Source: Bactrocera neohumeralis | Lineage: Eukaryota; Arthropoda; Insecta; Diptera; Tephritidae | Length of the DNA: 64,000 nucleotides | Direction: 5' to 3' | Assembly (NCBI RefSeq): GCF_024586455.1 | Contig: NC_065921.1 | Coordinates: 67,767,528-67,831,527, forward strand | Shown: piece by piece, positions 22,311 through 32,879 of the stretch | How positions within the stretch are numbered: position 1 is the first letter of the stretch | How the letters are laid out: every line of letters begins with the position of its first letter | Made by a program: the position numbers and the translations under genes | Notes under the pieces: generated by a model | The model's input: only the letters and a program-made list of their open reading frames with translations | What the model was told of the DNA's origin: nothing | Database searches by the model: none

Positions 22311-23090
22311 AACATGAAAACGAAAACGATTTTTTTTTTTTAAAAAAACAATCTTTTTCGATGAGTCTCACGCTTTAGAAATCAATATTCGCTATTTATG
22401 AACATTACTTGATTTCGAGAAAAACGTTCTTCGAATTCGTTTCTGCAAAAGAAATCGTGGAGGTCATTTGAATGATATTGTTATCAGAACTTAATTGCAT
22501 CGTTTGTACCTCATATTAAATAAAAATCATTTGAATTACCTTATCAATTAGTATATTTTTTTTTACAAATAACTTAACACTCTTATTGAAAACCGCTGTA
22601 TATGAACATCTTCAGTTGATTTTATATCACATACTTGTATATCTCATGACGAATTTATTAAAGTTTTAGCTGAGAGGAAGTAAAATATTTCAATAAAGTT
22701 AGGCGAGACTAAAACCTGTAATTTAGCATAATAAAGTAACATACATGAATGTAGTCTATTCACGACTTTCCCAATATTTAAAAAAAAAAATTTGCCCTGC
22801 TTGATCCTTTCATTCTTCGCAGGATATGTTCTTAAGGGTCTAAACTAAATATATGAAAAAAAAAATCGAATTTTTCAAAAATTTAGAGTAGAATACCCCT
22901 TAACCATCGTTTAGTATAACGTTTGGAGGATATCTGAGCTCATACATACATATGTAATAGTTTGAATGCTTTCAGTTACCTCAGGTACTTACTTGGCCCT
23001 GCCGCTGTTGGTCTTTGCTATTGTACAATGTTTATCACCAAACTCTCTGATTTAGTAATGGTATGCGTTAGTTTAGTAAATTTATATCTG
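22311..23090. other. AT-rich spacer, no gene recognised
   Basis: Homopolymer A and T runs (22330, 22790, 22857), no motif, no convincing open frame. Confidence 0.4.
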
Positions 23091-23099
23091 TTTAGATCT

Positions 23100-24330
23100 A
23101 TTTAGTTTCAGAGTTATCTTCTCCACTACTGTCCTCGAGCTCTTTGGGTTTTCATGATTTCGACAGTTATTTCGCAAACAGCCTTCCATTTACCTTTTAA
23201 ATCAACTTTTTGGTCTATTATGCTTTCATTGATGGATCTATACCGTATTCACCCTTAAGTACCGCCTCTCTTGCTTGTATTGCAGGCAGTCAAACAAGGT
23301 TTGCTCTACATTCTCAATTGCCTCGTCTTCGCGATATTTGCCACTTTCGTGTTTGAATAGTTTTAAGTATGCTTTGTAAGATCTATGAGAATTTTAAGCA
23401 AGTAAAAATCTACCTCGCTGTGTGGTCAATGAGCCATTTGTCAATGTTGGGAATCAGTCGAAATGTCCAACCTCCATTTCGCTTAACTTTTTATCGTCTT
23501 GCCAGCTACTGGCACCGCCTTTGTTCAAGCAATTTCTTTTAGGGTTCTGGATAATAAGTCCATAATAAGCTTCGGCTACGAAATCTAATGGCTGTAAACC
23601 CACGATTATACGTACGATGGTAGCGTCTTCCAACATTTTACGAAACGTGTAGCTTATTTTGAGTACGCAAAATAGTTTATTTGCGGAATGGCCACTTCGG
23701 TAAGGTTTTAGTATGAATGCTTTTTCCGATACTTCAGCGCCACATAGAGCGGTGGACTTCAGAACTCCAGCCAGGAATCTGATTCAATATAATCTATTTT
23801 GGTCCAAGGGTGTTAAGAAACTTACCGATTAAAGCGCGGAATATGTTTGAATATTTTTCATAGCTGTAGGACAAGTATTCTTTAAAGAACATTCTAGCAT
23901 CGTAAACAATTGCTGAATATTTAAGTGCTGGTTGTGATCTTAAATTAACACCTCTTAAGTGGAATGTAAAAATTTTGCTGGTTTTCCTGCTATTTGCGAG
24001 CATAGTTTCAGTTTTGCTCTTTGCTAGGGTAAGTTCATTAGTTTCAAGCCAATAACTTATTAATGATATTGTTCCACTGGTGGTAGGGAAACAATATCTT
24101 CAATGTGTTTAGCTATCACCACAACAGCATTCTCATCTGCAAATCCAATGTTGTGAATATGTTTGGTACTTTGAGGCGCTGTATTCTTGCGTACATTAGG
24201 TTCCAGAGCAACGGTTCGAGAATTGTGGGCCCTGTTGTACATCACCCTTTGCTTTTGTAGTAGCTCAGGAATCTTTCTTTGAATCAGCTGACGATTACTT
24301 TCTTAAGGTATGGGGGACAGATGCTCAGTA
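23100..24330 (-). mobile_element. R1-like retrotransposon relic, RT palm to C-terminal knuckle
   Basis: On the minus strand, from high to low coordinates: YFKERFLSYYKSKG-like remains (about 24290), LEPLLWNLMYARIQRLKVP (about 24200), FADENAVVVIAKHIEDI (about 24130), LANSRKTSKIFTFHLRGVNL, then ALKYSAIVYDARMFFKEYLS (about 23930), LGPK (about 23795), then VGLQPLDFVAEAYYGLI (about 23600), ASSWQDDKKLSEME, and EAIENVEQTLFDCLQYKQER (about 23300), the knuckle region with only part of its Cys/His set. The order is that of R1-group ORF2. The FADD box is FADE. There are many frame changes, so it is dead. Confidence 0.8.
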
Positions 24331-24584
24331 GAAAGCATTTTTATTGTCCCGAGTTACAACCATAGAATATTGTATTTTGTCGCCCTTCTATCGTTTTCCA
24401 CTAATAGCCCTTTCGGTCAATGTGGATCTTTCGTTCCTGAATCCTGAATTTCTTCCGGGCATATAATTCGCTCAAGGATTTACCAGCGGAGTCTAACATG
24501 TAGAGTGACCGGAAATGGGACTGGATTGTTAAAGGCTTATTTGGTTATGGCAGTAATAACGGGTTTCTCAATAAGAGCGCTAAA

Positions 24585-24880
24585 AGAGTTTTATTAAATG
24601 ACAAAACTGGTTTTGGATATCAATGTATTTCTTTATTCTTATTAATGTACATTTGATGCCATTATGTGCGGCCATAAGCACGCTTGTAAAAGTCCAGACG
24701 CTGAACCCAATTTTCGACGGTTTTGAAGCATAAGTCGGCAGATACTGCTGCAATTTTACGTTCGATATTCGTGCGAAGTTCATCAATCGTCACTAGCTTA
24801 TTGGTATAGACCATAGACTTGAAGTAGCCTCACATAAAATAGTCTAATCGCGTCAAATTGATCCGACGCAACGATTATGA
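24585..24880 (-). mobile_element. Tc1/mariner-like transposase, C-terminal fragment
   Basis: The minus strand reads RRINLTRLDYFM, stop, GYFKSMVYTNKLVTIDELRT, then NIERKIAAVSADLCFKTVEN and WVQRLDFYKRAYG. These are the C-terminal blocks of the family (LWGYLKSxVYxxKPxTIxEL; VxENWxxRxxxCxxARGGH). The catalytic core is missing. Sequence near 24920-24965 resembles 10893-10935 next to another copy, so more of the same transposon may be scrambled here. Confidence 0.75.
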
Positions 24881-24899
24881 ATTTCAGTTGTAAATTTTA

Positions 24900-26340
24900 A
24901 TAATTTCGTGGTTGGTTCGCATATCTTTCCATGAAGAAACGGCGAACATTACTGAAGAGAAAAGTCAAAAGAGTGGAAAAAATATGACGGCGTTTGCTGT
25001 CCCTATCGGTCTTCTTTTGTAGCGTCCCTATTGAAAAAGCCGTCTTAAGATGCTGCTTTTCCCATAAGATATAGAAAAGGAAAGCGCTATATGGGGAATT
25101 TCATCTGAACCCGGACCTTTAGATGGGTGTAACCGGTCACATGCTACTCGAACCTCTCGGCATTCGGTGTACAGCTCTGTACGTGTGCATTAGTGCAATT
25201 TTATGAACTCACACATACAAAAATACTTAATGAATTGCATAAGTAAATTGCGGTCATTGTTATTTGACGACAGATTGCATTAGCTCAGCCGCGCACACCA
25301 ACACATACACATACAACTTGTACATATATTAAAATAGTAGCGCGAGCGAAACAAAAACATATACACACACACGTAAATGAATATCGTCGCCTGAACGCTT
25401 TGTGCAGCAAATGAAGTACAAGCAATTTGCAATGTCGCTTGCAATTCAAGAAGAAGAAGAAGCACGAACGCAGCTGGAAGCAACAAGGCACCGAATGGAA
25501 GCTGCAGCAGACAACAGACAAGTATTAGCGCTAATAAAGGAATATACTGCATAACGACATATGTATCCACACACATACATATTGATATGTATGAGTGATT
25601 GTGCGTGTGTACGTTCGTACAACAACCACCGAAGCCGCGGTGCGACCTCAGGCCACCACAGCGACGTGGCGCTAATGTCATTGCTATTGCAGCTGCCGCC
25701 TTGCCTTATTGTGGACTTGTTGCTGTTGTTGTGCACATGTATCTGCTTCGCGCCTGCTCAGCCACATGCTTGCATGATAACCAGCACTTGTTGGTTGCCT
25801 GTGGCGCCAATTGTTGGTTCATTTGGTGGTGGTGGTAGCGAAAGTGGTGGTCTTGGTGTTCCTGTTGGTGGCAGCGCGACTGTCTTCAGCTTTGGCGAGC
25901 AGCGTGTTCGTGTCTATGTGTGTGTGTGTATTTCTGCTGCGTGCCTCTGCTTTGGTGGTTGATTATTGGCATTTGCATGGCACTTTACTTGCCCGCACAC
26001 ACACACACACATACATAGACAAATTAGTGCAATTCCACTTACGCATCACGCATTTGCTTATGACTGCAATTTTCTTCATTATTTTATTATTTAATTTTCT
26101 GACATTTTTCTTATTTCCTGCGGTTTTTATTTTTCTTGAAAGCTTTTATATATAATTTTCTATTTTTTTAATGCAGAATGTCTATTTCATTATTAAAGAG
26201 TGTATATGCTGCTAAGTTAATAAGTGTGTACACTTCAATATCATAAAACCAGAAGACATATCAGGTGCGCCGATATGAAGTGAGCGTTAAGTTTCTGCAT
26301 GCTTTAAGCTCCCTTTTGATGGTGGATGGATTTTATGAGT
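24900..26340. other. Non-transposon spacer, locally G+C-rich, with possible short coding segment
   Basis: CA repeats flank this stretch (25360-25372, 25995-26015). Between them is a more G+C-rich block, 25380-25960, open in several frames on both strands and containing GAAG, CAG and GGT trinucleotide runs. I cannot match any frame to a family. One small plus-strand frame is listed separately. Confidence 0.4.
25411..25554 (+). CDS. Possible 47-codon small ORF, unassigned
   Basis: From ATG at 25411 to TAA at 25552 the plus strand reads MKYKQFAMSLAI, then QEEEEARTQLEATRHRMEAA, then ADNRQVLALIKEYTA. The composition (Glu, Ala, Arg, Gln, Leu) would suit an amphipathic helix or coiled coil. The opposite strand is also open and the DNA contains a GAA run, so chance is a serious alternative. 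No homologue is recognised. Initiation could also be at the second Met, 25432. Confidence 0.2.
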   Translation: MKYKQFAMSLAIQEEEEARTQLEATRHRMEAAADNRQVLALIKEYTA

Positions 26341-26344
26341 TGCT

Positions 26345-26358
26345 GGTAAAAGAAAATG
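26345..26358. repeat. Probable left target-site duplication of the long RTE copy
   Basis: GGTAAAAGAAAATG here matches GGTAAAAGAAAAAATG at 29363-29378 except for two extra A. The latter follows the (AAG)n tail directly. Confidence 0.6.
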
Positions 26359-26683
26359 GAGGATGGAGTCATGTGTAGAAGTTCACGCAAGTGAGGAAAG
26401 TTCTCTGATCGCCATTCACTTGGGAGTTGCCAGAAACGATTCTTTTACACATGGCTCAAGCAGATCACTACTTCCGGTCTTTGACCAAGTATCCTCTGGG
26501 TAACCTAAGAACATCCGTTCGAAGGTGAGCTAATGTGAGAAAGCGAAACATTCCCTACATAGGGTTGTGCGCTGGGCTTGGGACCCGCCACGTAAAAAAC
26601 AATACCAATGAAAAAGAAAACACAGCCTCGGATGAGAGACCCCTTTTGATGACGACCATGGCAAACGGAGTAAGGACTATGAT

Positions 26684-27736
26684 TTGAGGGCATGCACCTG
26701 GAATGTCCGGACCCTTAATTGGGAAGGTGCCGCTGCCCAGCTGGTTGATGTCCTCGCAAAAATAAAGGCAGACATCACCGCCGTCCAAGAAATGCGATGG
26801 ACGGGACAAGGACAGAAACGAGTAGGTCCTTGTGACATTTACTACAGTGGCCATATAAAGGAGCGCAAGTTTGGTGTTGGATTCGTAGTGGGAGAGAGAC
26901 TCCGTCGACGAGTACTATCATTCACTCCGGTGAATGAACGTCTAGCCACAATCCGCATCAAAGCGAGGTTCTTCAACATATCGCTGATTTGCGCCCACGC
27001 CCCGACGGAAGAGAAGGACGATGTGACTAAAGATGCTTTCTATGAGCGCTTGGAGCGCGCTTATGAGAGCTGCCCCCGCCACGATGTCAAAATCGTTCTT
27101 GGCGACTTTAACGCCAGGGTGGGCAAAGAAGGTATATTTGGCACTACGGTCGGTAAATTCAGCCTCCACGACGAAACATCCCCAAATGGGTTGAGGCTGA
27201 TTGACTTCGCCGGGGCCCGAAATATGGTTATCTGTAGTACTAGATTCCAGCATAAGAAGATTCATCAAGCTACCTGGCTGTCTCCGGATCGAAAAACTAC
27301 CAACCAGATCGATCATGTTGTGATAGATGGAAGACACGTCTCCAGTGTTTTAGATGTGCGTGCGCTCCGAGGTCCTAACATCGACTCGGACCACTATCTT
27401 GTTGCAGCTAAGATTCGCACTTGCCTCTGTGCAGCAAAAAACGCACGCCAACAAACACAAGGAAGGTTCGACGTCGAGAAGCTGCAATCACAACAGACAG
27501 CTGAACGATTTTCTACTCGGCTTGCACTCCTGCTCTCTGAGAGCACTCGCCAACAACTCGGTATAAGGGAACTGTGGGACGGCATTTCAAACTCCTTACG
27601 TATAGCTGCATCCGAAACCCTTGGTTTTCGGAAAGTGCAAAAGAACAACTGGTACGACGAGGAGTGCCGCGCCGCAGCGGAGAGAAACAGGCTGCCTACC
27701 TCGCAACCTTACGATCGCCCACAACACGTGAGTTGA
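26684..27736 (+). CDS. RTE-like ORF, apurinic-type endonuclease domain
   Basis: A 350-residue open frame. Residues 1-240 are an exonuclease-endonuclease-phosphatase fold with the expected catalytic and metal-binding motifs: CTWNVRTL (Asn 7), VQEMRW (Glu 36), ICAHAPTEEKDD, VLGDFNARVG (Asp 141, Asn 143), NQIDHVVI (Asp 210) and SDHYLV (Asp 236, His 237). In living elements this enzyme nicks the target DNA to prime reverse transcription. From about residue 310 (WYDEECRAA) the connector before RT begins and the frame ends early through a frameshift. The first Met used here is uncertain; the element's real start may be a few codons upstream. Confidence 0.85.
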   Translation: MRACTWNVRTLNWEGAAAQLVDVLAKIKADITAVQEMRWTGQGQKRVGPCDIYYSGHIKERKFGVGFVVGERLRRRVLSFTPVNERLATIRIKARFFNISLICAHAPTEEKDDVTKDAFYERLERAYESCPRHDVKIVLGDFNARVGKEGIFGTTVGKFSLHDETSPNGLRLIDFAGARNMVICSTRFQHKKIHQATWLSPDRKTTNQIDHVVIDGRHVSSVLDVRALRGPNIDSDHYLVAAKIRTCLCAAKNARQQTQGRFDVEKLQSQQTAERFSTRLALLLSESTRQQLGIRELWDGISNSLRIAASETLGFRKVQKNNWYDEECRAAAERNRLPTSQPYDRPQHVS

Positions 27737-28113
27737 AGAGGGTTGCAGAGGGAAGCGAGACGCATTTGCAGACAGAAGAAGAAAGAGGCTGAAATGCGTG
27801 AGTACGAAGAGCTTGATAAGCTGGCCGACAGGGGTAATGCTCGAAAATTCTACGAAAAAATGCGGCGGCTTACAGAAGGTTTCAAGACCGAGCATACTCT
27901 TGTAGAACCCCAAAGGTGATCTAGTCACAGATGCCCAGAGCATAGTTAAATTATGGAGGAACACTTCTCCAGCCTGGCTGAATGGCAGTGAACGCACAAC
28001 ATTACTGGAGAAGGAGAACCCGATTCCCCAATCGATGACGATGGAGCAGACGTTCCATTACCCGACCATGAAGAAGTTCGAATAGCAATTGCCCGCCTCA
28101 AGAAACAACAAAG

Positions 28114-29080
28114 GTGAAGCCGACGGACTACCACGAGCTATTCAAACACGGCGGCGAAGAACTAATAGGGAGCATGCATCAGCTTCTTTGTAAAATATGG
28201 TCGGACGAGAGCATGCCCAACGATTGGAATTTAAGTGTGCTATGCCCAATACATAAGAAAGGAGACCCCACAATCTGCGCCAACTACCGGGGGATTAGCC
28301 TCCTCAACATCGCATATAAGGTTCTATCGAGCGTATTGTGTGAAAGATTAAAGCCACCGTCAACAAACTGATTGGACCTTATCAGTGTGGCTTCAGACCT
28401 GGAAAATCAACAACTGACCAGATTCACCATGCGCCAAACCTTGGAAAAGACTCGTGAAAGGAGAATCGACAGACACCACCTCTTCGTCGATTTCAAAGCT
28501 ACTTTTGTCAGCTTTAAAAGCAGCTGCTTTTATGCCGCGATGTCTGAATTTCCCCCGCAAACTAATACGGCTGTGTAAACTGACGTTGAACAACACGAAA
28601 AGCTCCGTCAGGATCGGGAAGGACCTCCCCGAGCCGTTCGATACCAAACGAGGTTTCAGACAAGGCGACTCCCTATCGTGCGACTTCTTCAACCTGCTCC
28701 TGGAGAAAATAGTTCGAGCTGCAGAACTAAACAGAGAAGGTACCATCTTCTATAAGAGTGTACAGTTGTTGGCGTATGCCGGACGATATTGATATCATCG
28801 GCCTCAACACTATGCGCCGTTAGTTCTGCTTTCTAGGCTGGACAAGGAAGCACAGAAAATGGGTCTGGTAGTGAACGAGGGCAAAACGAAATATCTCCTG
28901 TCATCAAACAAACAGTCGTCGCACTCGCGACTTGGCTCTCACGTCACTGTTGACAGTCATAACTTTGAAGTTGTAGATAATTTCGTCTATTTAGGAACCA
29001 GTATTAACACCACTAATAATGTCAGCCTGGAAATCCAACGCAGGATTGCTCTTGCCAACAGGTGCTACTGGACTGAGTAG
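28114..29080 (+). pseudogene. RTE-like reverse transcriptase, frameshifted
   Basis: Three short frames together cover the RT: ELFKHGGEELIGSM to VLCERL (28114-28371), MRQTLEKTRERR to the motif A region (28430-28578), RQGDSLSCDFFNLLLEKIVR to LLAYA (to about 28780), and GLVVNEGKTKYLLSSNKQSS to ALANRCY (28859-29080). An extra base at the catalytic box turns LLAYADD into LLAYAGR. Motif A (DFKAAFD in the copy at 19.4 kb) reads DFKATFV, so the second Asp of that block is lost too. The nucleotide sequence remains close to that copy. Confidence 0.85.
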
Positions 29081-29362
29081 GAGATATATGACGACAACAA
29101 GTAAAGTTGAAATTAAAAAAGCGGCTACGCTGGCTAGGTCATAATTCCCGTCCTGATATGTGGTGCAGAGGCTTGCTCCTTGAAAGTTATCGGCGAATAT
29201 CGCATTCGATGGAACGAAGAGGATGATCTCCACTCCGTTGGAAGGACCAAGTGGAATATCCAATTGGCGCCACGCAGCGAAAAGAAGAAACGACTGGCGC
29301 GCTGTTGTTAACTCGGCTATAATCGCGTAAGCGGTGTATACGCCAATTAAGAAGAAGAAGAA

Positions 29363-29378
29363 GGTAAAAGAAAAAATG
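29363..29378. repeat. Probable right target-site duplication of the long RTE copy
   Basis: See 26345-26358. The two copies differ by a two-base A insertion, consistent with an older event than the insertion at 18.7 kb. Confidence 0.6.
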
Positions 29379-29379
29379 T

Positions 29380-29970
29380 AATAATGTATAAATATAATCC
29401 AAAAACAGACTACCTTGAGACCACACGGAAAGATTCCTCGCATCGTAGAAGCTACGTCTCTATTGGCAGTTCCACATTTGAAAAGGTGAAGGACTTTGTC
29501 AATCTCGATGACGCAAGGACTCTTGCAAACAGATATTTCTTTAGGATCGGTAGTCGTTTGAGAAATAGATACCTCTCTCGCGGAATAAATGTTATGCTGC
29601 ATTAGTTCCCAAATTCCTATCCTATAAATTGGTGCTGAGACATGGACGATGCTGAACGGAGAAGAGAAAACAAATCGGAGAGAACTGTTCTCCGCAAGTT
29701 TTTTGGAGACGTATAAGGATTCAACGAATGCGTTGATTAGGCCATGTCGTTCGCACAACAGAGCTAGTGAAAAATCCATTGATTCAAGACCCATGGAAGG
29801 ATCACAGAAGTAAGTGCCCACGCGTCCAGTGGTAGGACCAAGTACATAGCGACTTGTCTGCACTTGGAATTTACAACTGGCGTGACCTTACAAAGTATAG
29901 AAGTAACTAACGAAATGTTGTGGTCTTGGTCCTGGCCGACCTCGTGTATTAGTGGCAAAGAAGAAGAAGA
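29380..29970 (+). mobile_element. 3' end of a second, related RTE-like family
   Basis: The plus strand carries the region after the RT palm: TTRKDSSHRRSYVSIGSSTF, EKVKDFVNL, ARTLANRYFFRIGSRLRNRY and LSRGINVML. Broken remains of an AETWTMLNG block, of RMRWLGHVV and of the basic C-terminus follow, then (AAG)n at about 29961-29970. The block order is that of the main RTE-like family, but the residues differ clearly (for example SIGSSTFEKV against TVDSHNFEVV), so it is a sister family. It is 5'-truncated and lies directly against the right duplication of the preceding element. Confidence 0.75.
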
Positions 29971-30291
29971 ATGAACACTTAATAAAAACACAATGAGCTT
30001 CAAAAATTTTACGCTTTTCGATATATTAAAAAAGTACAACTTTTTCTAGAAAAATTAAAATAAAATATTCTTTATATCGAAACTTATGTCGATAACAATC
30101 TTTTTTACAAGCAGATATTTCGAAAACTATTTTTACAGCCTATTTTAAGGTTTTACGAACCTACGAAAAACTTCAGCGTGAAATTTTTCTAAGGGCCGCT
30201 GAAAACGGGAAAAATATTCGGATTTCGGTCTTTTTTACAGTTAAACATAAACATCAATTAAAAATTAGTAATTTATATACATACTAAAATA

Positions 30292-31150
30292 ATGGAGGGA
30301 ACACTACTCAAATCTGCTGAATGGCAGTGAAAGCATAACACCAGCCGACGGTAAACTCGATTCCCCAATCGAAGACGATGGAGCGAAAGTTCCATTGACT
30401 GGCCATGAAGAAGTTCAAACAGCATTTTTCCGTCTGAAGTACAACTAACCGGCCAAGATATTCAAATACGGCGGCGAAGTGCTCGTATAAGAAGCGTGCA
30501 TCAGCTTCTTTTTAGAATATGGTCGGACGAAAACACGTTTGCGATTGGAATTTAATCTGCGCCAACTACCGAGGGATAAGCCTCCTTAACATCGCGCATA
30601 ATGTTCTATCGAGAGGAAGATTAAAGCCCATCGTCAACAAACGGATTGGACCTTATCAGTGCAGCTTTAAGTCTGGAAAATCAACAACTGACCAGATATT
30701 CAGCATGCGCCAAATCTTGGAAAAGACCCGTGAAAAGAGTACCGACACACATTAACTCTTCGTTGATTTTAAAGCTGCTGCTCGACAGCACCAAAAAGAG
30801 CTGCCTTTAAGCCGCGATGTCTGAATTTATTATTCCCGCGTAATTTCTTCTCTCCTGGACGTCAGCCGGGAAATTCAACGCGGAATAACTCCCGCCAACA
30901 GGTGCTTCTTCGGACTGAGTAGACAATTGAGAAGTAAAGTCCTCTCCCGAATCAAACTTTATAAGTCAGTCATCATCCCCGTTCTAATAAATGGTACAGA
31001 GGTGTGGACGATGACAACATTTAAGGAGTCTGCGTTACGAGTTTTCGAGAGGAAGTTTCTGCGGCAGATACGCAGTCGATGGAACGATGAGCTGTACGAG
31101 ATATTCGACGACATTCACATAATAGTTTAGCGAACTAAGAGACAGCGGAC
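30292..31150 (+). mobile_element. RTE-like retrotransposon, decayed third copy
   Basis: Homology begins at ATGGAGGGAACACTACTC (as at 18845) and ends at GACAGCGG (as at 20239-20246). Preserved stretches include the NYRGISLLNIAHNVLSR region near 30560, the FKSGKSTTDQIFSMRQILEK region near 30670, and the YKSVIIPVLINGTEVWTMTT and FERKFLRQI regions near 31000. The palm with YADD, between about 30830 and 30860, has been deleted. Many frameshifts. The (AAG) tail is missing. Confidence 0.85.
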
Positions 31151-32039
31151 ACTCAAGTTCTGGCAATACTATTACTAGTCGAGCGCATTCTTCATTTTCA
31201 GCAAGGTTTTCTGCTTTCATCATTGCCGGTGTTCTACTTTTTGGTGGAGGGATAATATGAATATTTTTAATCGAAAACTATATTTCTCTTTGCAAAAATA
31301 GATTTAGAAACAACATAACATTATAATTCTAAATAATTCTTTTTAATAATACTTCCACATGAAAAAGTAAAGAGTTATACCCTAAGGACTGCTGACCTTG
31401 ATATATACTCGTAGATGAGTGAATCTTAAAACTAAATTGACTGCAAAGTACCAGTACGGCTATACTGAAAACAATACTCGTATATATTGGGAGAATTATT
31501 CGTAGACAATTTTTGGGGCTGTTGCTTGGTGAAATCTCCAGTAGCGAGAGGTGCTGCCCTATGAACTCAAATATAAGCACCATTCAGGTTTATAATCCAA
31601 TTGTTATTAAGTTTTGCTTGATCGATGAGAAAGCCGAGCTCTGGTGGGTTAAGTTTTTATTTCATTTGGCTGGAAGAGCTGCTACCAAAAGGATGATGCC
31701 ACACAAATATGAGTATATAAGTGGTCATACATCAAGGTCTGTTTGGCGCGGATTTTTGAGGCTTAAAATGCCTCACGTGATAAAATAAAACTTCGCAGAA
31801 ATATTTTAGCCATCTTTTTTTAATTTTTTTTAACAATTTGAGGCTTATTTGGGCTACATCAATTTTCAATATGATCGTCACTTTTTACAATAGGAGTTAG
31901 TTACCTTTGGGTAAATGTTGTCGGAAGAAAGCACCTTTCTTGTCATTCCACATTTTTGTTTGAAAAATCCTTTATTATTAGATAACCAAGAACTGAAAAG
32001 TTTCTTAAAATTATATTTTTCATTCTCTTGTTAATAATT
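31151..32039. other. Spacer, no gene recognised
   Basis: A 91-codon plus-strand frame at 31513-31788 and an opposite frame at 31329-31583 are open but unrecognised. The surroundings are AT-rich. Confidence 0.35.
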
Positions 32040-32350
32040 CTGGAATCCTACTTAGACAACTAGAGCTGCCTGCCCGTTGTGATGCCCAGAACTCCAAGTC
32101 TGGATCAAAAAGATCGTCCCATATTGTTAAAGTGTTTAGAGAACAAACCAAAGCGGTTTCCGTTTGCCTTTTTGAGTTTTAAGAGAAGCTTTCAAGAGGT
32201 ATTATGCACGCATCACTGAAGACCTCCACATACTTATCACTCGCGATGGCTGTGAGCACCGAATTGCAACCTGACACAATCGGAAGAGCTGAGAGAAGAT
32301 TCCTGCAATACAGATGGCAATTCCTGTTTATAAGGACTTGCACTCCGTCC
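32040..32350 (-). mobile_element. Probable retrotransposon tail related to 1195-1560
   Basis: The minus strand reads WDDLFDPDLEFWASQRAG near 32110-32075. This shares a 22-bp identical DNA block and the FWASQR peptide with the sequence next to the knuckle region at 1253-1288. Upstream in the same sense, ECRNLLSALPIVSGCN-like residues are unassigned. I infer a shared 3' segment of one LOA/I-like element, but no diagnostic motif is present. Confidence 0.35.
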
Positions 32351-32695
32351 AAAATATTATGTATATAGATATATGGTCTGAGAAGGAATAGTAGTCGTTA
32401 AAAACAATCCAATTTTAGTTCAAAGATCTCAGTTCTTTTGAGGCTAGGTTGAGGCCAAGGTCATCCGTACTGTATGCAGTTATAATAGTGGAAGAGGTTT
32501 CCTTATCAAATAGAGTCCTCCGGCGTCGCCTTCTGGTCTGACGGTGACGACATTCTTGTTTTTAAAATAAAAGCATTAAGTTTACTCTAGTCCAATATAT
32601 TTTATTACTCGCCTGCAGTTTATAGTTTTTTTCCTTAGTCTCGTCTTCTAAATAAAGACAACTCAAGCTCGTCTCTTCTTCTCGCGTAATGGAAA

Positions 32696-32878
32696 CTAAT
32701 CTGAAGAACTCTCATCCTCTAGGCTCTTATCCAGAGATGCGAGTTTGGCACCACCATCAATATCGCTGTCTTCTTCAAACAGCTGCGCAACGATCCGCCC
32801 CAAACACTCAACACGCTCGAAGGGTGCTGCCGCATAACACGAATCAGTGTTGTGTTCCCACAACTGCTTAGCTCTCAC
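32696..32878 (-). other. Candidate terminal exon or small ORF, unassigned
   Basis: The minus-strand frame reads LWEHNTDSCYAAAPFERVEC, LGRIVAQLFEEDSDIDGG, and ends KSLEDESSSD with a stop at 32696. A possible splice acceptor (GCTAAGCAG) precedes LWEHN at about 32866. An AATAAA lies about 85 bases beyond the stop at about 32606 on the minus strand. Further on, at about 32552, an ATG opens MSSPSDQKATPEDSI. The acidic tail looks protein-like, but no family is recognised and the plus strand is also open. A retrotransposon LTR with the start of gag is a possible alternative. Confidence 0.25.
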
Positions 32879-32879
32879 A

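Larger units (their letters stand above)
26359..29362 (+). mobile_element. Nearly full-length RTE-like non-LTR retrotransposon, decayed
   Basis: About 3.0 kb between the candidate duplications. The 5' UTR of some 320 bp is confirmed by the diverged minus-strand copy at 47785-48060, which matches it back to about 26410. The apurinic-type endonuclease frame is 26684-27736, a connector with frameshifts is 27737-28110, RT is 28114-29080, then a shuffled C-terminal region, then the family 3' end and (AAG)4. A single ORF with endonuclease then RT and a microsatellite-like tail is the RTE layout. Frame breaks near 27736, 27880-28110, 28370, 28550 and 28780 and the rearrangement at 29065-29290 make it inactive. 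Confidence 0.85.

Noticed and set aside
25561..25962. 133-codon plus-strand frame with a Gly/Ser/Val-rich end
   Set aside because: It is driven by TGG/GGT repeats and flanking TG microsatellites; overlapping frames are equally open.
26942..27337. 131-codon minus-strand frame
   Set aside because: It is antisense to the endonuclease, which has full catalytic motifs.
28991..29863. 290-codon minus-strand open frame
   Set aside because: It is antisense to the end of the long RTE copy and the start of the sister element, spans their junction and resembles no protein.
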